Assembly (NCBI RefSeq): GCF_004682045.1
Contig: NZ_QUZT01000055.1
Coordinates: 1 to 48,944 of the forward strand
Origin: Pseudomonas nabeulensis
Lineage (GTDB): Bacteria > Pseudomonadota > Gammaproteobacteria > Pseudomonadales > Pseudomonadaceae
Direction of reading: 5' to 3'
DNA: 48,944 nucleotides
Positions 8,293 through 16,551 of the stretch are shown in pieces. Both the position numbers and the translations under genes were made by a program. How positions within the stretch are numbered: the first letter of the stretch is position 1; every line of letters begins with the position of its first letter. The notes below the pieces were generated by a model. The model saw only the letters and a list, made by a program, of their open reading frames with translations, ran no database searches and was not told where the DNA came from.

Positions 8293-8559
8293 ATGAAAGC
8301 CTATTGCGTTATCTGCCTGGCACTGCTGCCGCTGGCAGCGTCGGCCATTGAGCCGGGACCTTCATCCCCGCAACAGGCCGAAACGGAAAACTGGATGGCG
8401 TTACAGCTCAACGGCCGTGCGGCCTCGACAAACCCGCAAAAAACCAGCGCCGCCGAACGGGAACAGGCACTTAAACGCTGGCTGGACAGCAACAAGTACC
8501 CGATTCCGGAATATTACAAATCGGAATCGGGCGGCGGGTCAGGCGGCGGCAGTAAATAA
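8293..8559 (+). CDS. Small exported protein, last gene of the tad operon (DUF3613-like)
   Basis: An 88-residue protein with a signal peptide (about 1-18, cleavage near AASA/IEPG), a short charged helical middle (EREQALKRWLDSNKYPIPEYY) and a glycine-serine tail (GGGSGGGSK). It matches in position the small unnamed gene after tadD in P. aeruginosa (PA4298, recalled). I believe the family is DUF3613, common at tad loci, but could not check. AAGGAG six bases before the ATG supports the start. The role is unknown; a periplasmic accessory of the pilus machine is the contextual guess. It ends 15 bases before the convergent pprB stop. Confidence 0.8.
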   Translation: MKAYCVICLALLPLAASAIEPGPSSPQQAETENWMALQLNGRAASTNPQKTSAAEREQALKRWLDSNKYPIPEYYKSESGGGSGGGSK

Positions 8560-8574
8560 CTTCAGTAAATAACG

Positions 8575-9363
8575 TCAGTGGGCAGTTACCCGCTGACGCA
8601 TGGCCGAATTGCTCGGCGACAAGGCCAATGCCAATTGGGTGCGGTTGTGCATGTGGGTCAGGCGCAGCACCTGGGACACGTACAGCTTGACCGTGTTCTC
8701 GGTGATCCCCAGCTCACAGGCAATCTGGTAGTTGGTCTGGCCCTTGCCCACCAACCGTGCGACGTCGAGCTGACGGGGCGACAGTTGATTGAAGATGCTT
8801 GGTATTTCCAAGGGGCCTGCGTCTTCGCCGGCCAGGTCGCTATCGTCCGCGACACCGGCGCCCGGGCTACGGCGCACTTTGTCGAGGTCTTGGTAGAGAT
8901 CGTTGATGGACTCGGAGAGGTATTGCAGCTTCTGGTTCAGGTGGCCCAGTTGCAATTCTTTCTGGCGTTCTTCCAACGCCGCTTCCTGGCGCTGCAGGCC
9001 TTCGAGCAGTTCATCGAGGTTGATGGGTTTTTGGTAGTAATCCGAGATCCCCGCGCGCAGGGCCTTGATCACGTCCTGCTTGTCGGCACGCCCGGTGAGC
9101 ATGATGGCTTCAAACGCTCGCTGTTTGCCGGCCACCTTTTGCATGGCCTGGACCAGCTCGATGCCGTCCATGTCCGGCATATGCAGGTCGCACAGCACCA
9201 GGCCAATCTCGGCGTCGTCGGTAAAGCGTTGCAGCGCCTGACGGCTGGATCCGCACGGGACGCAGCGATAGCCGCTACCTTCGAGAAATTCGCAAAGTTC
9301 TTCAACGATCAACGGCTGGTCGTCGACGACAAGTACTTTTACTGCTGAGGTGAGCTTGTTCAC
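8575..9363 (-). CDS. pprB: PprB, response regulator (receiver plus LuxR-type HTH)
   Basis: A 262-residue transcription regulator. The receiver (about 8-125) has acidic residues in VVDDQ, phospho-acceptor Asp59 in LVLCDLHMPDMDG and Lys in YYQKP. A coiled-coil-like linker (about 125-165) leads to a LuxR/NarL helix-turn-helix (about 190-250) with LSPRQLDVARLVGKG and GITENTVKLYVSQVLRL. GTG start with GGAG six bases upstream. In P. aeruginosa PprB is the response regulator for PprA and activates the flp-tad-rcp genes and biofilm traits. It lies downstream of fppA on the same strand, separated by 126 bases holding a perfect 12-bp palindrome. Confidence 0.93.
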   Translation of the reverse strand: MNKLTSAVKVLVVDDQPLIVEELCEFLEGSGYRCVPCGSSRQALQRFTDDAEIGLVLCDLHMPDMDGIELVQAMQKVAGKQRAFEAIMLTGRADKQDVIKALRAGISDYYQKPINLDELLEGLQRQEAALEERQKELQLGHLNQKLQYLSESINDLYQDLDKVRRSPGAGVADDSDLAGEDAGPLEIPSIFNQLSPRQLDVARLVGKGQTNYQIACELGITENTVKLYVSQVLRLTHMHNRTQLALALSPSNSAMRQRVTAH

Positions 9364-9458
9364 GCGCTACTCCATGCCTGGCAAGCCAAATGGTTGACCT
9401 ATCCCTTCTGACGAAAAATCCTACACACATACTCAATAAACCTAGCCCTACTTTCCGA

Positions 9459-9470
9459 CTATGTACATAG
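9459..9470. promoter_or_regulatory. Perfect 12-bp palindrome upstream of pprB
   Basis: CTATGTACATAG is a perfect palindrome about 95 bases upstream of the pprB GTG start, in the 126-base gap between fppA and pprB. The gap also holds A/T-rich sequence suited to a promoter. The palindrome could be an operator for a dimeric regulator such as PprB itself. No binding evidence exists in the sequence beyond the symmetry. Confidence 0.35.
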
Positions 9471-9489
9471 CAGTAGAGGGGCCGTGCGA

Positions 9490-9939
9490 CTAATGGATCC
9501 AAAGCCAGTACAACGCAAATCCTGTCAATACAAACGGAGCAAAAGGCTGCTTTCTTGACGTTTTTTCGCCCACTGCGGCAGGACGTGCGCTAAGCCATTG
9601 ACTGATAAGCAGCCAGGCGCCTTGCGCCACCGCAGCACCGATCAGCGACCACAATAAATAGTCCACATCGGTTGCCAGTGCCAAGGCGGCGAGCAATTTC
9701 ACATCCCCCGCGCCAAAGCGCCCCAGCGCGTAGCCCGGCAGGGTCAACAGCAACGCCAACGCAAACGCCCATCCACCCTGCGCAGCGCTCGCCCCCAACC
9801 AGGTAACGCCCATCCACGACAGGTAGAGCAACGCCAACAGCGCGGCACCCAGGGTCAAGCTATTGGCGATTTGCCGCTGGCGAATATCCTGTACCGCACA
9901 AAGCCCCAGCCAGATCACGATGACTGCACTTTGGATCAC
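9490..9939 (-). CDS. fppA: FppA, type IVb prepilin peptidase (TadV/CpaA family)
   Basis: A 149-residue polytopic inner-membrane aspartic peptidase. The two catalytic aspartates are visible: Asp18 in VQDIRQRQIAN and Asp79 in GAGDVKLLAA, the latter being the conserved GxGD motif. There is no N-terminal methylase domain, as expected for the short TadV/FppA class. It should cleave Flp after Gly22 and the TadF pseudopilin after Gly11. GTG start at 9939 with a poorly spaced GGGA upstream. Divergent from tadF over 72 bases. Confidence 0.93.
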   Translation of the reverse strand: MIQSAVIVIWLGLCAVQDIRQRQIANSLTLGAALLALLYLSWMGVTWLGASAAQGGWAFALALLLTLPGYALGRFGAGDVKLLAALALATDVDYLLWSLIGAAVAQGAWLLISQWLSARPAAVGEKTSRKQPFAPFVLTGFALYWLWIH

Positions 9940-9968
9940 GTAAAAAACATCCCTTTTCGCCGAATGAT

Positions 9969-9976
9969 TCTATGCT
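9969..9976 (+). promoter_or_regulatory. Possible sigma-S-type -10 element for tadF-pprA
   Basis: TCTATGCT fits the start of the stationary-phase sigma-S extended -10 consensus KCTAYRCTTAA, 35 bases before the tadF ATG. No clear -35 hexamer is present, which is compatible with sigma-S. A similar element lies at 20186. It is a short motif and may be chance. Confidence 0.35.
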
Positions 9977-10011
9977 GATATCAAGTAGTAGCCGTCAGGG
10001 TAGACGCAGTC

Positions 10012-10455
10012 ATGAAAACAAGCCTCCCTAGAAAGCAAAAAGGTGCGGCGGCGATTGAATTCGCCCTGGTGTTCGGCATTTTTTTTGCCGTGTTCTACGG
10101 GTTGATCAGTTACAGCCTACCCTTGCTGATGCTGCAGTCGTTCAATCAGGCGGCTGCGGAAGCCGTGCGCCAGGCCATGTCGGTGGACCCGGTGACAGCG
10201 GGAACGGCCTACTCCAACCAGGTCACTCAACGGGCAAAAGATGCCGCAGCCGCGCAATTGACGTGGATCCCTGCCAGCTTCCAATTTCAGTCCTCGTATA
10301 TTGTTGCCACTTATGTCGGCACCACGCTGACCGTCACGATCACTTACCCCTCCAGTAACCTCTACGCGGTATTCCCGGCCTTGGTGATTCCAGGCATCGG
10401 CACCGTACCGAACCTGCCGACCACCCTTGCCGCCCGTTCGAGTATTCAGTTTTGA
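10012..10455 (+). CDS. tadF: TadF, TadE-like pseudopilin
   Basis: A 147-residue minor pseudopilin. The N-terminus KGAAAIEFA has Gly11 before AAAIEF, a prepilin-peptidase site like that of Flp, followed by a hydrophobic helix (about 17-42) and a periplasmic domain ending in AARSSIQF. TadE/TadF proteins are processed by the same peptidase and are needed for Flp pilus assembly. Named TadF by position and because this locus shows only one such gene; TadE is the alternative name. Its stop lies 14 bases before the preferred pprA start. Confidence 0.85.
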   Translation: MKTSLPRKQKGAAAIEFALVFGIFFAVFYGLISYSLPLLMLQSFNQAAAEAVRQAMSVDPVTAGTAYSNQVTQRAKDAAAAQLTWIPASFQFQSSYIVATYVGTTLTVTITYPSSNLYAVFPALVIPGIGTVPNLPTTLAARSSIQF

Positions 10456-10469
10456 CGGCGGGGGATAAC

Positions 10470-13184
10470 GTGTTCGGGCGCCTGCTCGGCCGCGCTGGTT
10501 CCGTGCCACTGGAGGCGCCCGCCACGCCCGCGTTCGGCCTATGGATGCAGTTGGATCAGCAAGGCCGTGTGCTGGACATCAGCAGTGCCTTGCGCGCCCA
10601 GCTGGCGGTGCGCTTCGGCGATACGCCCTCGCCGTCCCTGCGCGACCTGCTGTGCGCCAGCAGCGCCCTGAGTGCCGAAGGCAACCCGGTCGACTGGCAG
10701 CGCCACAGCCTGGACCTGGATTTCCAGGGCCCCGCCGGCCAAGTCCTGCATACCCGCGGCTGGATCGAGCGCGACCGTGAGGGCTGGACCTTGCGCCTGC
10801 TGGACGTTGGCGACTTGCTCGCCGGCCGCCAGTTGGCCGAGCATCGCGAGCAAAATCACCAACTGGCCAGCCAGATGAGTGAAGAGCTGCAAGTGTGCAG
10901 CCTGGCCCGCCTGCCCGAGGTCTTCAACGAGCAACTGCGCAGCCTGTCCCAGCGTTGGCATATCCCCTGTGTGGCCCTGGCCTTGCTGGACGAAGAGGAC
11001 CAGGGCTGGCGCATCTACAGCCAATACAGCGCCCACGATGCCCCGGCCCTGTGGCAAACCGGGCAGCGCCTCGGCACTCGCCTGGACAGTGCCAATGGCA
11101 ATGCGCCCGTCAGCGTGTCGGGTTCCCAAGGACGCCATGACAACCCGCGCCTGCACAGCGTATTTGGCGATGCCGACGGGTTTCTGGTGCCTTACCGTGA
11201 TGCTCAAGGGATCGTGGCCTGGTTGCTCTGTGGTTTCTTCAAGGGCCAGTCACAGACCAGCGAGCGCGATTGGCTCCACCTCACGGCCGCCCTCGCCGCC
11301 CCTTTGCTCGGTCGCCTGCGCGAACAACGCAACCAACAGCAACTGGAACGGGTGGAGGCGTTGCAAGGCCTGCTCGGCACCGGCTGGTGGGAGTTGCTGC
11401 CCGCGACCCAGGAAATCCAGCTGGCCCCGCAGCTGCTGCACAGCCTGGGCCAGGAGGATGGCGCAGCACGCCAGCCGCTGAACCTTTGGCTGGAGTTGAT
11501 CCACCCCGCCGACCGCCAGGAACTCAACAGCCGCCTGCACGACCTGCAAGCCCTGGGCAAACCCTTGCTTACCAGCGTGCGCCTGCAACGCACTGACGCC
11601 GAGCAAAATCCGCTTTGGTATCGGGTTCAAGGCCTGGCCCTGGGGACTGGCGATAACCGCCGCTGGATCGGCTTCATGCTCGACATCAGCGATATCAAGA
11701 ACCAACAACTGCAAGCCGCCGCCGCCCATGCGCGGCTGGACAACCTGATCGCCAGCTCGCCGGCGGTGATTTATGTTCAGCGCTACGTCAACGGCGCGCT
11801 GCACCCGGCGTTCTTCAGTGACAGCCTGACGCCGCTGATGGGCTGGACCCTGGCCGAGTGCACTCACGACAACCTCGCGGCGTTGATCCATCCCGACGAC
11901 CGCGACCTTTACTTTGAACGCACCCGCCAACTGCTGCGCGAAGGCAGCGTACGCAGCCGCTATCGCGTGCGCGACAAACAGGGCAGCTACCACTGGCTGC
12001 TGGACGAAGCCAAGTTGCTGCGCGATGACCTTGGCCTGCCAATAGAAGCCGTCGGCCTATGGCTGGATGTGACCGAAGCGACTCTGGCCGCCGAACACGT
12101 CAAACAGAGCGAAGAGCGCTACCGCATCCTGGTGGAGGACTCCCCGGCGATGATCTGTCGCTACCGCCCGGACCTGACCCTGACCTTCGGCAACACGCCG
12201 CTGGCCAATTACCTGGAATGCCTGCCGGCGCAATTGCCTGGCTTGAACCTGGGCCAATGGCTGTCGGACGAACAGCGCCAGGCGTTTGTGCAGCGTATCC
12301 AGCGGCTGACCCCGGAATTCCCGGTGAGCACCGCCGAAATCAGCCTGCAACTGCCCGGCCGCGAACACGCCTGGTGGGTGTGGTCGGACCGTGGCGTGTT
12401 CGACGAGCAAGGCATTTTGCTGGAAGTGCAGGCCGTGGGCCGCGACAACACCGAGGTGCGCCGCTCCCAGCAACAACTGACCCAGAGCGCCAAGATGGCC
12501 ACCCTGGGCGAGATGGCCACCGGCCTGGCCCACGAGATCAACCAGCCACTGAACGTGATGCGCATGGCCGTCGTCAATGTGCTCAAGCGCCTGAGCAACG
12601 GTGACGCACAGATCGACTACCTCACCGAAAAACTCCAACGCATCGACGCCCAGGTCCAGCGCGCGGCGCGGGTGGTGGACCATATGCGCGTGTTCGGGCG
12701 CCGTTCGGAAATCGAACAACAGCCCTTCGATCCGGCCCAGGCGATAGAAGGCTCGCTGTCACTGCTCAGCGAGGGCCTGCGTGGCAAGGGCGTGGAGGTC
12801 AGCGTCACCCCGCCGGCCTTTGCCGTGCAGGTCAATGGCTATGTCGACCAACTGGAACAAGTGCTGATCAACCTGATGGTCAACGCCCGCGATGCCCTGC
12901 TGAGCAAGCGCGACAAACACCCCGACTTCCAACCGTGGATCGCCCTGCACTGCGAACACGACAGCCGCCACGTACGCATTCTGGTGGAGGACAACGGCGG
13001 CGGCATCGACCCGCGCCTGCTGGAGCGGATCTTCGAACCGTTCTTCACCACCAAGCCCATTGGCGTGGGCACCGGGCTCGGGCTGTCGGTGAGCTACGGG
13101 ATTGTGGAAAACATGGGCGGGCGCCTGAGCGTGGTCAACGGCGAACACGGCGCACGGTTTTGTGTGGAACTGCCGATTATTTAG
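10470..13184 (+). CDS. pprA: PprA, soluble PAS/GAF sensor histidine kinase
   Basis: A 904-residue kinase without obvious membrane segments. Order: N-terminal region; a GAF-like domain (about 145-290); about three PAS domains (about 305-415, 425-550, 555-670); dimerisation domain with GEMATGLAHEINQPLNV (His688); and an ATPase domain with N-box LINLMVNARDAL, G1 EDNGGGIDPRLLERI and GVGTGLGLSV. The kinase is therefore intact. I prefer the GTG at 10470, preceded by GGGGGA at ideal distance; the frame also opens at a TTG at 10452, overlapping the tadF stop, without a ribosome site. The expected partner is PprB. Its end overlaps convergent tadG by 4 bases. Confidence 0.92.
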   Translation: MFGRLLGRAGSVPLEAPATPAFGLWMQLDQQGRVLDISSALRAQLAVRFGDTPSPSLRDLLCASSALSAEGNPVDWQRHSLDLDFQGPAGQVLHTRGWIERDREGWTLRLLDVGDLLAGRQLAEHREQNHQLASQMSEELQVCSLARLPEVFNEQLRSLSQRWHIPCVALALLDEEDQGWRIYSQYSAHDAPALWQTGQRLGTRLDSANGNAPVSVSGSQGRHDNPRLHSVFGDADGFLVPYRDAQGIVAWLLCGFFKGQSQTSERDWLHLTAALAAPLLGRLREQRNQQQLERVEALQGLLGTGWWELLPATQEIQLAPQLLHSLGQEDGAARQPLNLWLELIHPADRQELNSRLHDLQALGKPLLTSVRLQRTDAEQNPLWYRVQGLALGTGDNRRWIGFMLDISDIKNQQLQAAAAHARLDNLIASSPAVIYVQRYVNGALHPAFFSDSLTPLMGWTLAECTHDNLAALIHPDDRDLYFERTRQLLREGSVRSRYRVRDKQGSYHWLLDEAKLLRDDLGLPIEAVGLWLDVTEATLAAEHVKQSEERYRILVEDSPAMICRYRPDLTLTFGNTPLANYLECLPAQLPGLNLGQWLSDEQRQAFVQRIQRLTPEFPVSTAEISLQLPGREHAWWVWSDRGVFDEQGILLEVQAVGRDNTEVRRSQQQLTQSAKMATLGEMATGLAHEINQPLNVMRMAVVNVLKRLSNGDAQIDYLTEKLQRIDAQVQRAARVVDHMRVFGRRSEIEQQPFDPAQAIEGSLSLLSEGLRGKGVEVSVTPPAFAVQVNGYVDQLEQVLINLMVNARDALLSKRDKHPDFQPWIALHCEHDSRHVRILVEDNGGGIDPRLLERIFEPFFTTKPIGVGTGLGLSVSYGIVENMGGRLSVVNGEHGARFCVELPII

Positions 13185-15121
13185 ATCACCAGGTAGGCGC
13201 GGCCCATGTGGCAGGTGAGGTTGGCGCCGACTTCGGCGCCGCCGAGGGTAATGCCCAGAGCCTTGAGCAGCGTGTTGAGAATAGGGTCGAGGATTGGCGA
13301 AAGCAGGCTCTGGATCGCGCCCACCAGCGTGTTGGTAATTGTCGTCAACAGCCCTGCCACGCCGGCCAGCGCACCGCTTGAAACAGACCCACTGGGCGGC
13401 GCATAGGTAACTTGCAGGCCAGTGAGCGTGCCACTCAGGCTGGCAACGAGGTTGGTCGAGCCCAGGGTTTGGTAGGTCGGCGGCTGGTTCATCTCCGCCA
13501 CCGGCATGTAGTACAGCGCACCGGATTGCGAGCCAATGGTGGATTGGGCCTTCAATAACAACCCGCCGCCCTTGCCGGCGACACGCGTTCCGCAGAGGAC
13601 CAACAGCACACAATGCCGGGAGCCAATGTCGATCAGCCGTATGGGTTGCACGGCCACGGGCGCCGACGAGGAAAATGCGGTGGTCTTGTCAATATCGCCG
13701 ACCGTCAGCGTGGCCAGGGCGGTGGTGGCTTGCACGGTTAGGGACTTCGTTGCCGTGCTGGCGCAGGAAAAATCGCTCACATAGCTTTGCGCGCCTCCTG
13801 CCTCGATCAAAATATCCAGCCTGCTTGCCAGCTCGATATCAGTGGTATCACACACTACTGCGCATAAAACCGAGTTGATCACGCCCCCCAGGTTCAGGTT
13901 GAGCAGATTACTGACGATGCCCGTCACCGGAGTCGTGATACTGGTGACCGCAGAAGCCAGCGCCGATACGGTGTTCAGCACCGGCAAGTCGATGGAGATC
14001 AGCGTCCTGACCTGGGCCGTGCGCACGAAAATCTGATCGACCTTGGGCGTTTGGGTCAAACCGACCTTCGCTTTGTAGGGGTTGCCAATGGCCGACAGCT
14101 GGGGGGCCTCGATCACCTTGGTCTGGATCGACACATTGCCCAAGCCCAGAAGATTGATCTGCATCGCCGCACTCACCGCCCCCTTGCTATTGGACAGCTG
14201 CGCCACGCCTTGCAACAAGCCGAACAACTGCACATTGGTATTCAGAGCCGCTGCGGGCGTGCCGGTAGCGACCTTCAACAAATCCCCCACCGTTAAGAGC
14301 TGAGTGTTGGGTGCAATGGCCTGTATCGACAGCGCATCAGTGACCACGCTGACCGCCGCACCGTTGTTTTGCAGCACCTTCACTGTGGCATCAATCAATT
14401 GGCTGGCCGACACGGCCGTCTTCAATAAGGCGTCGTAATCGCCGGCCTGAACGTGTAATTGCAGCGCCAGTTGGTCCAGGTAGCTGAGCAGGTTCACGTT
14501 GGTTCCGAGCAGCCCGTTATAACCGGCGGCGGTAATCGAAAGGCTGCCGCCAAGAAGCCCGCCAAGGGTGGCATTGAGCAGGGGTGATTTGGTTGAGTCG
14601 ACCGTCGCCAGATTACTGCGAATCGTCAACTGCGCCACCGGCGGCGCAAAGGCGGCAACGGCGGTAGCCGTCAGGTTGGTCTGCATCGAGATGGCCGCAC
14701 CGGTGAACAGGTTCCAGATGCCGCTGGCGATGCCGGTCGGCACGCCGCGTGTGGCGATCACGCGAATGGCGTCGCTTTTAGTGGGGTCGGCGGTAAACAC
14801 GCGGATATTGCTGGCGTTGGTCGCCAGTGAACCGCACGCCACGGCCAGGCCACGGGTGCTGTCGCCGGCGACCACGGTGAAGCCGTTGCGCGTGGCGTTT
14901 TGAACGGCATAGTCATTGGCGGTAGTGCTGGGCGTGCACACCCCGCCCCGGCTGGCGGCTTCCAGTGCCGAAGAGTCTGCGATGGATTGTAATTTGCGCT
15001 TCTCGAGGTACAGGCGACCGCTGTCCACCGCCAGAAACATAAAGACCAAGGCCAATGCCAAGGTTGCGGTGGCCATCAAGCCAATTGCACCGCGCTGCCT
15101 GGAACGAAGTCGGGGAGACAT
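13181..15121 (-). CDS. tadG: TadG, pilus-associated membrane-anchored protein
   Basis: A 646-residue protein with a basic N-terminus (RSRQRGAIGLMATATL), one membrane helix (about 13-33) and a large exported domain. The N-terminal part matches the Tad/TadG anchor; the rest is low in charge and rich in Ala, Leu, Thr, Val and Asn, as in the DUF2134-type TadG proteins of P. aeruginosa. Cysteines occur in VLCAVVCD and LLVLCGTRV. AAGGAG six bases before the ATG supports the start. It stands alone on the minus strand at the end of the locus, facing pprA. The role in Flp pilus assembly is known genetically in the family, but its mechanism is not. Confidence 0.88.
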   Translation of the reverse strand: MSPRLRSRQRGAIGLMATATLALALVFMFLAVDSGRLYLEKRKLQSIADSSALEAASRGGVCTPSTTANDYAVQNATRNGFTVVAGDSTRGLAVACGSLATNASNIRVFTADPTKSDAIRVIATRGVPTGIASGIWNLFTGAAISMQTNLTATAVAAFAPPVAQLTIRSNLATVDSTKSPLLNATLGGLLGGSLSITAAGYNGLLGTNVNLLSYLDQLALQLHVQAGDYDALLKTAVSASQLIDATVKVLQNNGAAVSVVTDALSIQAIAPNTQLLTVGDLLKVATGTPAAALNTNVQLFGLLQGVAQLSNSKGAVSAAMQINLLGLGNVSIQTKVIEAPQLSAIGNPYKAKVGLTQTPKVDQIFVRTAQVRTLISIDLPVLNTVSALASAVTSITTPVTGIVSNLLNLNLGGVINSVLCAVVCDTTDIELASRLDILIEAGGAQSYVSDFSCASTATKSLTVQATTALATLTVGDIDKTTAFSSSAPVAVQPIRLIDIGSRHCVLLVLCGTRVAGKGGGLLLKAQSTIGSQSGALYYMPVAEMNQPPTYQTLGSTNLVASLSGTLTGLQVTYAPPSGSVSSGALAGVAGLLTTITNTLVGAIQSLLSPILDPILNTLLKALGITLGGAEVGANLTCHMGRAYLVI

Positions 15122-15212
15122 CGAGCACTCCTTTAGCGCTTACTCTCCGTAGGTGCTTTGGAGTGTAGACAAGGCTTGGCGGAGACGACGAATTTGTGCG
15201 CGCCGCGAGACA

Positions 15213-15303
15213 AATGTGGGAGGGGGCTTGCCCCCGATGGCGGTGTGTCAGAAATAAATGTTCTGACTGACACTCAGCCATCGGGGGCAAGCCCCCTCCC
15301 ACA
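15213..15303. repeat. REPIN (inverted REP pair)
   Basis: GTGGGAGGGGGCTTGCCCCC at the left and its inverted partner at the right, GAT ends facing inward, with a loop of about 40 bases containing TGTCAG and CTGACA. Lies between the starts of tadG and the 3' end of the DUF4136 gene. Confidence 0.9.
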
Positions 15304-15321
15304 AGGGTTATGCAGTGGTTT

Positions 15322-15879
15322 TTAGTGCGGTGGATAGGTTGAGAGAATGTGCGTGATCGTCGTGCGAATCGCATTACTGCGATCCTGCGGGTTCGGCGTG
15401 CTGCTCATCATCTGCTCGTCACTGCCGCGCCACACCAGTTTGCCGTCCTTGCCGTCGAGCAGGTCGATCTGGATGGTCGCCACCTTGTAGGTGATGTTGC
15501 GGGTTTCGTTGTACATCGGCCCGCCCCAGTAGCCATTCCATGGGCCGCCCCAGGCGCCGCCGTAGTTGGTGGTGACTTGTTGCTGGCGGTCTTCGACGAT
15601 CAGATAGGCCTGTACGTTGAGGTCGGCCTTGGTGCCGGCGGCGGCAGGACGCAGGCCGCGTTGATCGAGTTGCTCGCCCACCGCCTGGCGGATGCGTTGT
15701 TCGGTGAGGTCGCTCTTGATGCGTGGATCATCCGGGCGGTATTGCAGCGCTGGCTCTTTCCAGGCCCAGTTGCGGTAGGCGCCGAAGTCTCGGCTGGCGT
15801 CAAAATCGTGGTTGACCTGGCTGGTCTGGCAACCGCCCAGCAGCACTACAAACGCAAGAGTCGCGATACGACGAAACAT
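15322..15879 (-). CDS. DUF4136 lipoprotein (copy 1)
   Basis: A 185-residue envelope lipoprotein: signal ending in LLGGC (lipid Cys17), then a DUF4136-type domain. Recognisable blocks are DFGAYRNWAW, LDQRGLRP, an aromatic/glycine-rich loop (GGAWGGPWNGYWGGP) and DGKLVWRGSDEQ. GGAG upstream of the ATG supports the start. The next gene upstream (15925-16527) has the same block order, so the pair arose by duplication. DUF4136 proteins have no established function. Confidence 0.88.
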   Translation of the reverse strand: MFRRIATLAFVVLLGGCQTSQVNHDFDASRDFGAYRNWAWKEPALQYRPDDPRIKSDLTEQRIRQAVGEQLDQRGLRPAAAGTKADLNVQAYLIVEDRQQQVTTNYGGAWGGPWNGYWGGPMYNETRNITYKVATIQIDLLDGKDGKLVWRGSDEQMMSSTPNPQDRSNAIRTTITHILSTYPPH

Positions 15880-15924
15880 GATGGTTCTCCAAATAGCGAA
15901 CGGCGCTGGAAATGAGAATAGCGG

Positions 15925-16527
15925 TTAACTGGGTGGATAGGCGGCCATGGCTTTTTGCACGGCCTGGCGCAAGGCATCGGCGCGCTCGCTGAGGCTGCCG
16001 TTGCTGGCGGTTTCGGCGCTGGTGCTCCACACCGGCTGGCCGCTGCGGGCGTCGAACAGGTTGACGCGCACCACGGCCACCGTCACTTCATAGGTGCGCA
16101 CCACCGGTACGGAGTTGTACATGCCGTAACCATTGCCATAGCGGTTGTAGCCGCCGTAACCGTAGCCGTAATCATCCTGGACCTGCCTGAGGCGCTTCTC
16201 CAGGCGCACATCGGCGCTCACCAGCAGGTCCGGCGGACGGTTGTCGTGCAGGGGGCGCAGGCCGCGCTGGTCAAGGGCGCCGCTGACGGCTTCGGCAATC
16301 TGTGCCGAATCGGCCCACGCCGAACCCGCCGGCAGTTGGCCGTTGCGCCAGGCCCAATTGCGGTACGCGCCGTAGTCGCGCACCGGCGCAGGATAGGCGC
16401 TGGCATCAAAGGTATTCGCCGCCTGGGCCGGAGCCGGCGGGATCGGGGCCGAGGCGGCCACGTAGGGATTGGGGCTGGAACACGCCCCCAACCCGAGGGA
16501 CAACAGGATCAAACAGAGACGACGCAT
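15925..16527 (-). CDS. DUF4136 lipoprotein (copy 2)
   Basis: A 200-residue lipoprotein: signal ending in LGAC (Cys16), a short Pro/Ala linker, then a DUF4136 domain with DYGAYRNWAW, LDQRGLRP, a Tyr/Gly-rich loop (YGYGYGGYNRYGNGYG) and SGQPVWSTSAETAS. GGAGG five bases before the ATG fixes the start. It lies 45 bases upstream of copy 1 on the same strand, so the two probably form an operon. The aromatic loop is longer and richer in Tyr than in copy 1. Function unknown; envelope location follows from the lipobox. Confidence 0.88.
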   Translation of the reverse strand: MRRLCLILLSLGLGACSSPNPYVAASAPIPPAPAQAANTFDASAYPAPVRDYGAYRNWAWRNGQLPAGSAWADSAQIAEAVSGALDQRGLRPLHDNRPPDLLVSADVRLEKRLRQVQDDYGYGYGGYNRYGNGYGMYNSVPVVRTYEVTVAVVRVNLFDARSGQPVWSTSAETASNGSLSERADALRQAVQKAMAAYPPS

Positions 16528-16551
16528 TTCGACCTCCGCAGACTGGGCCGC

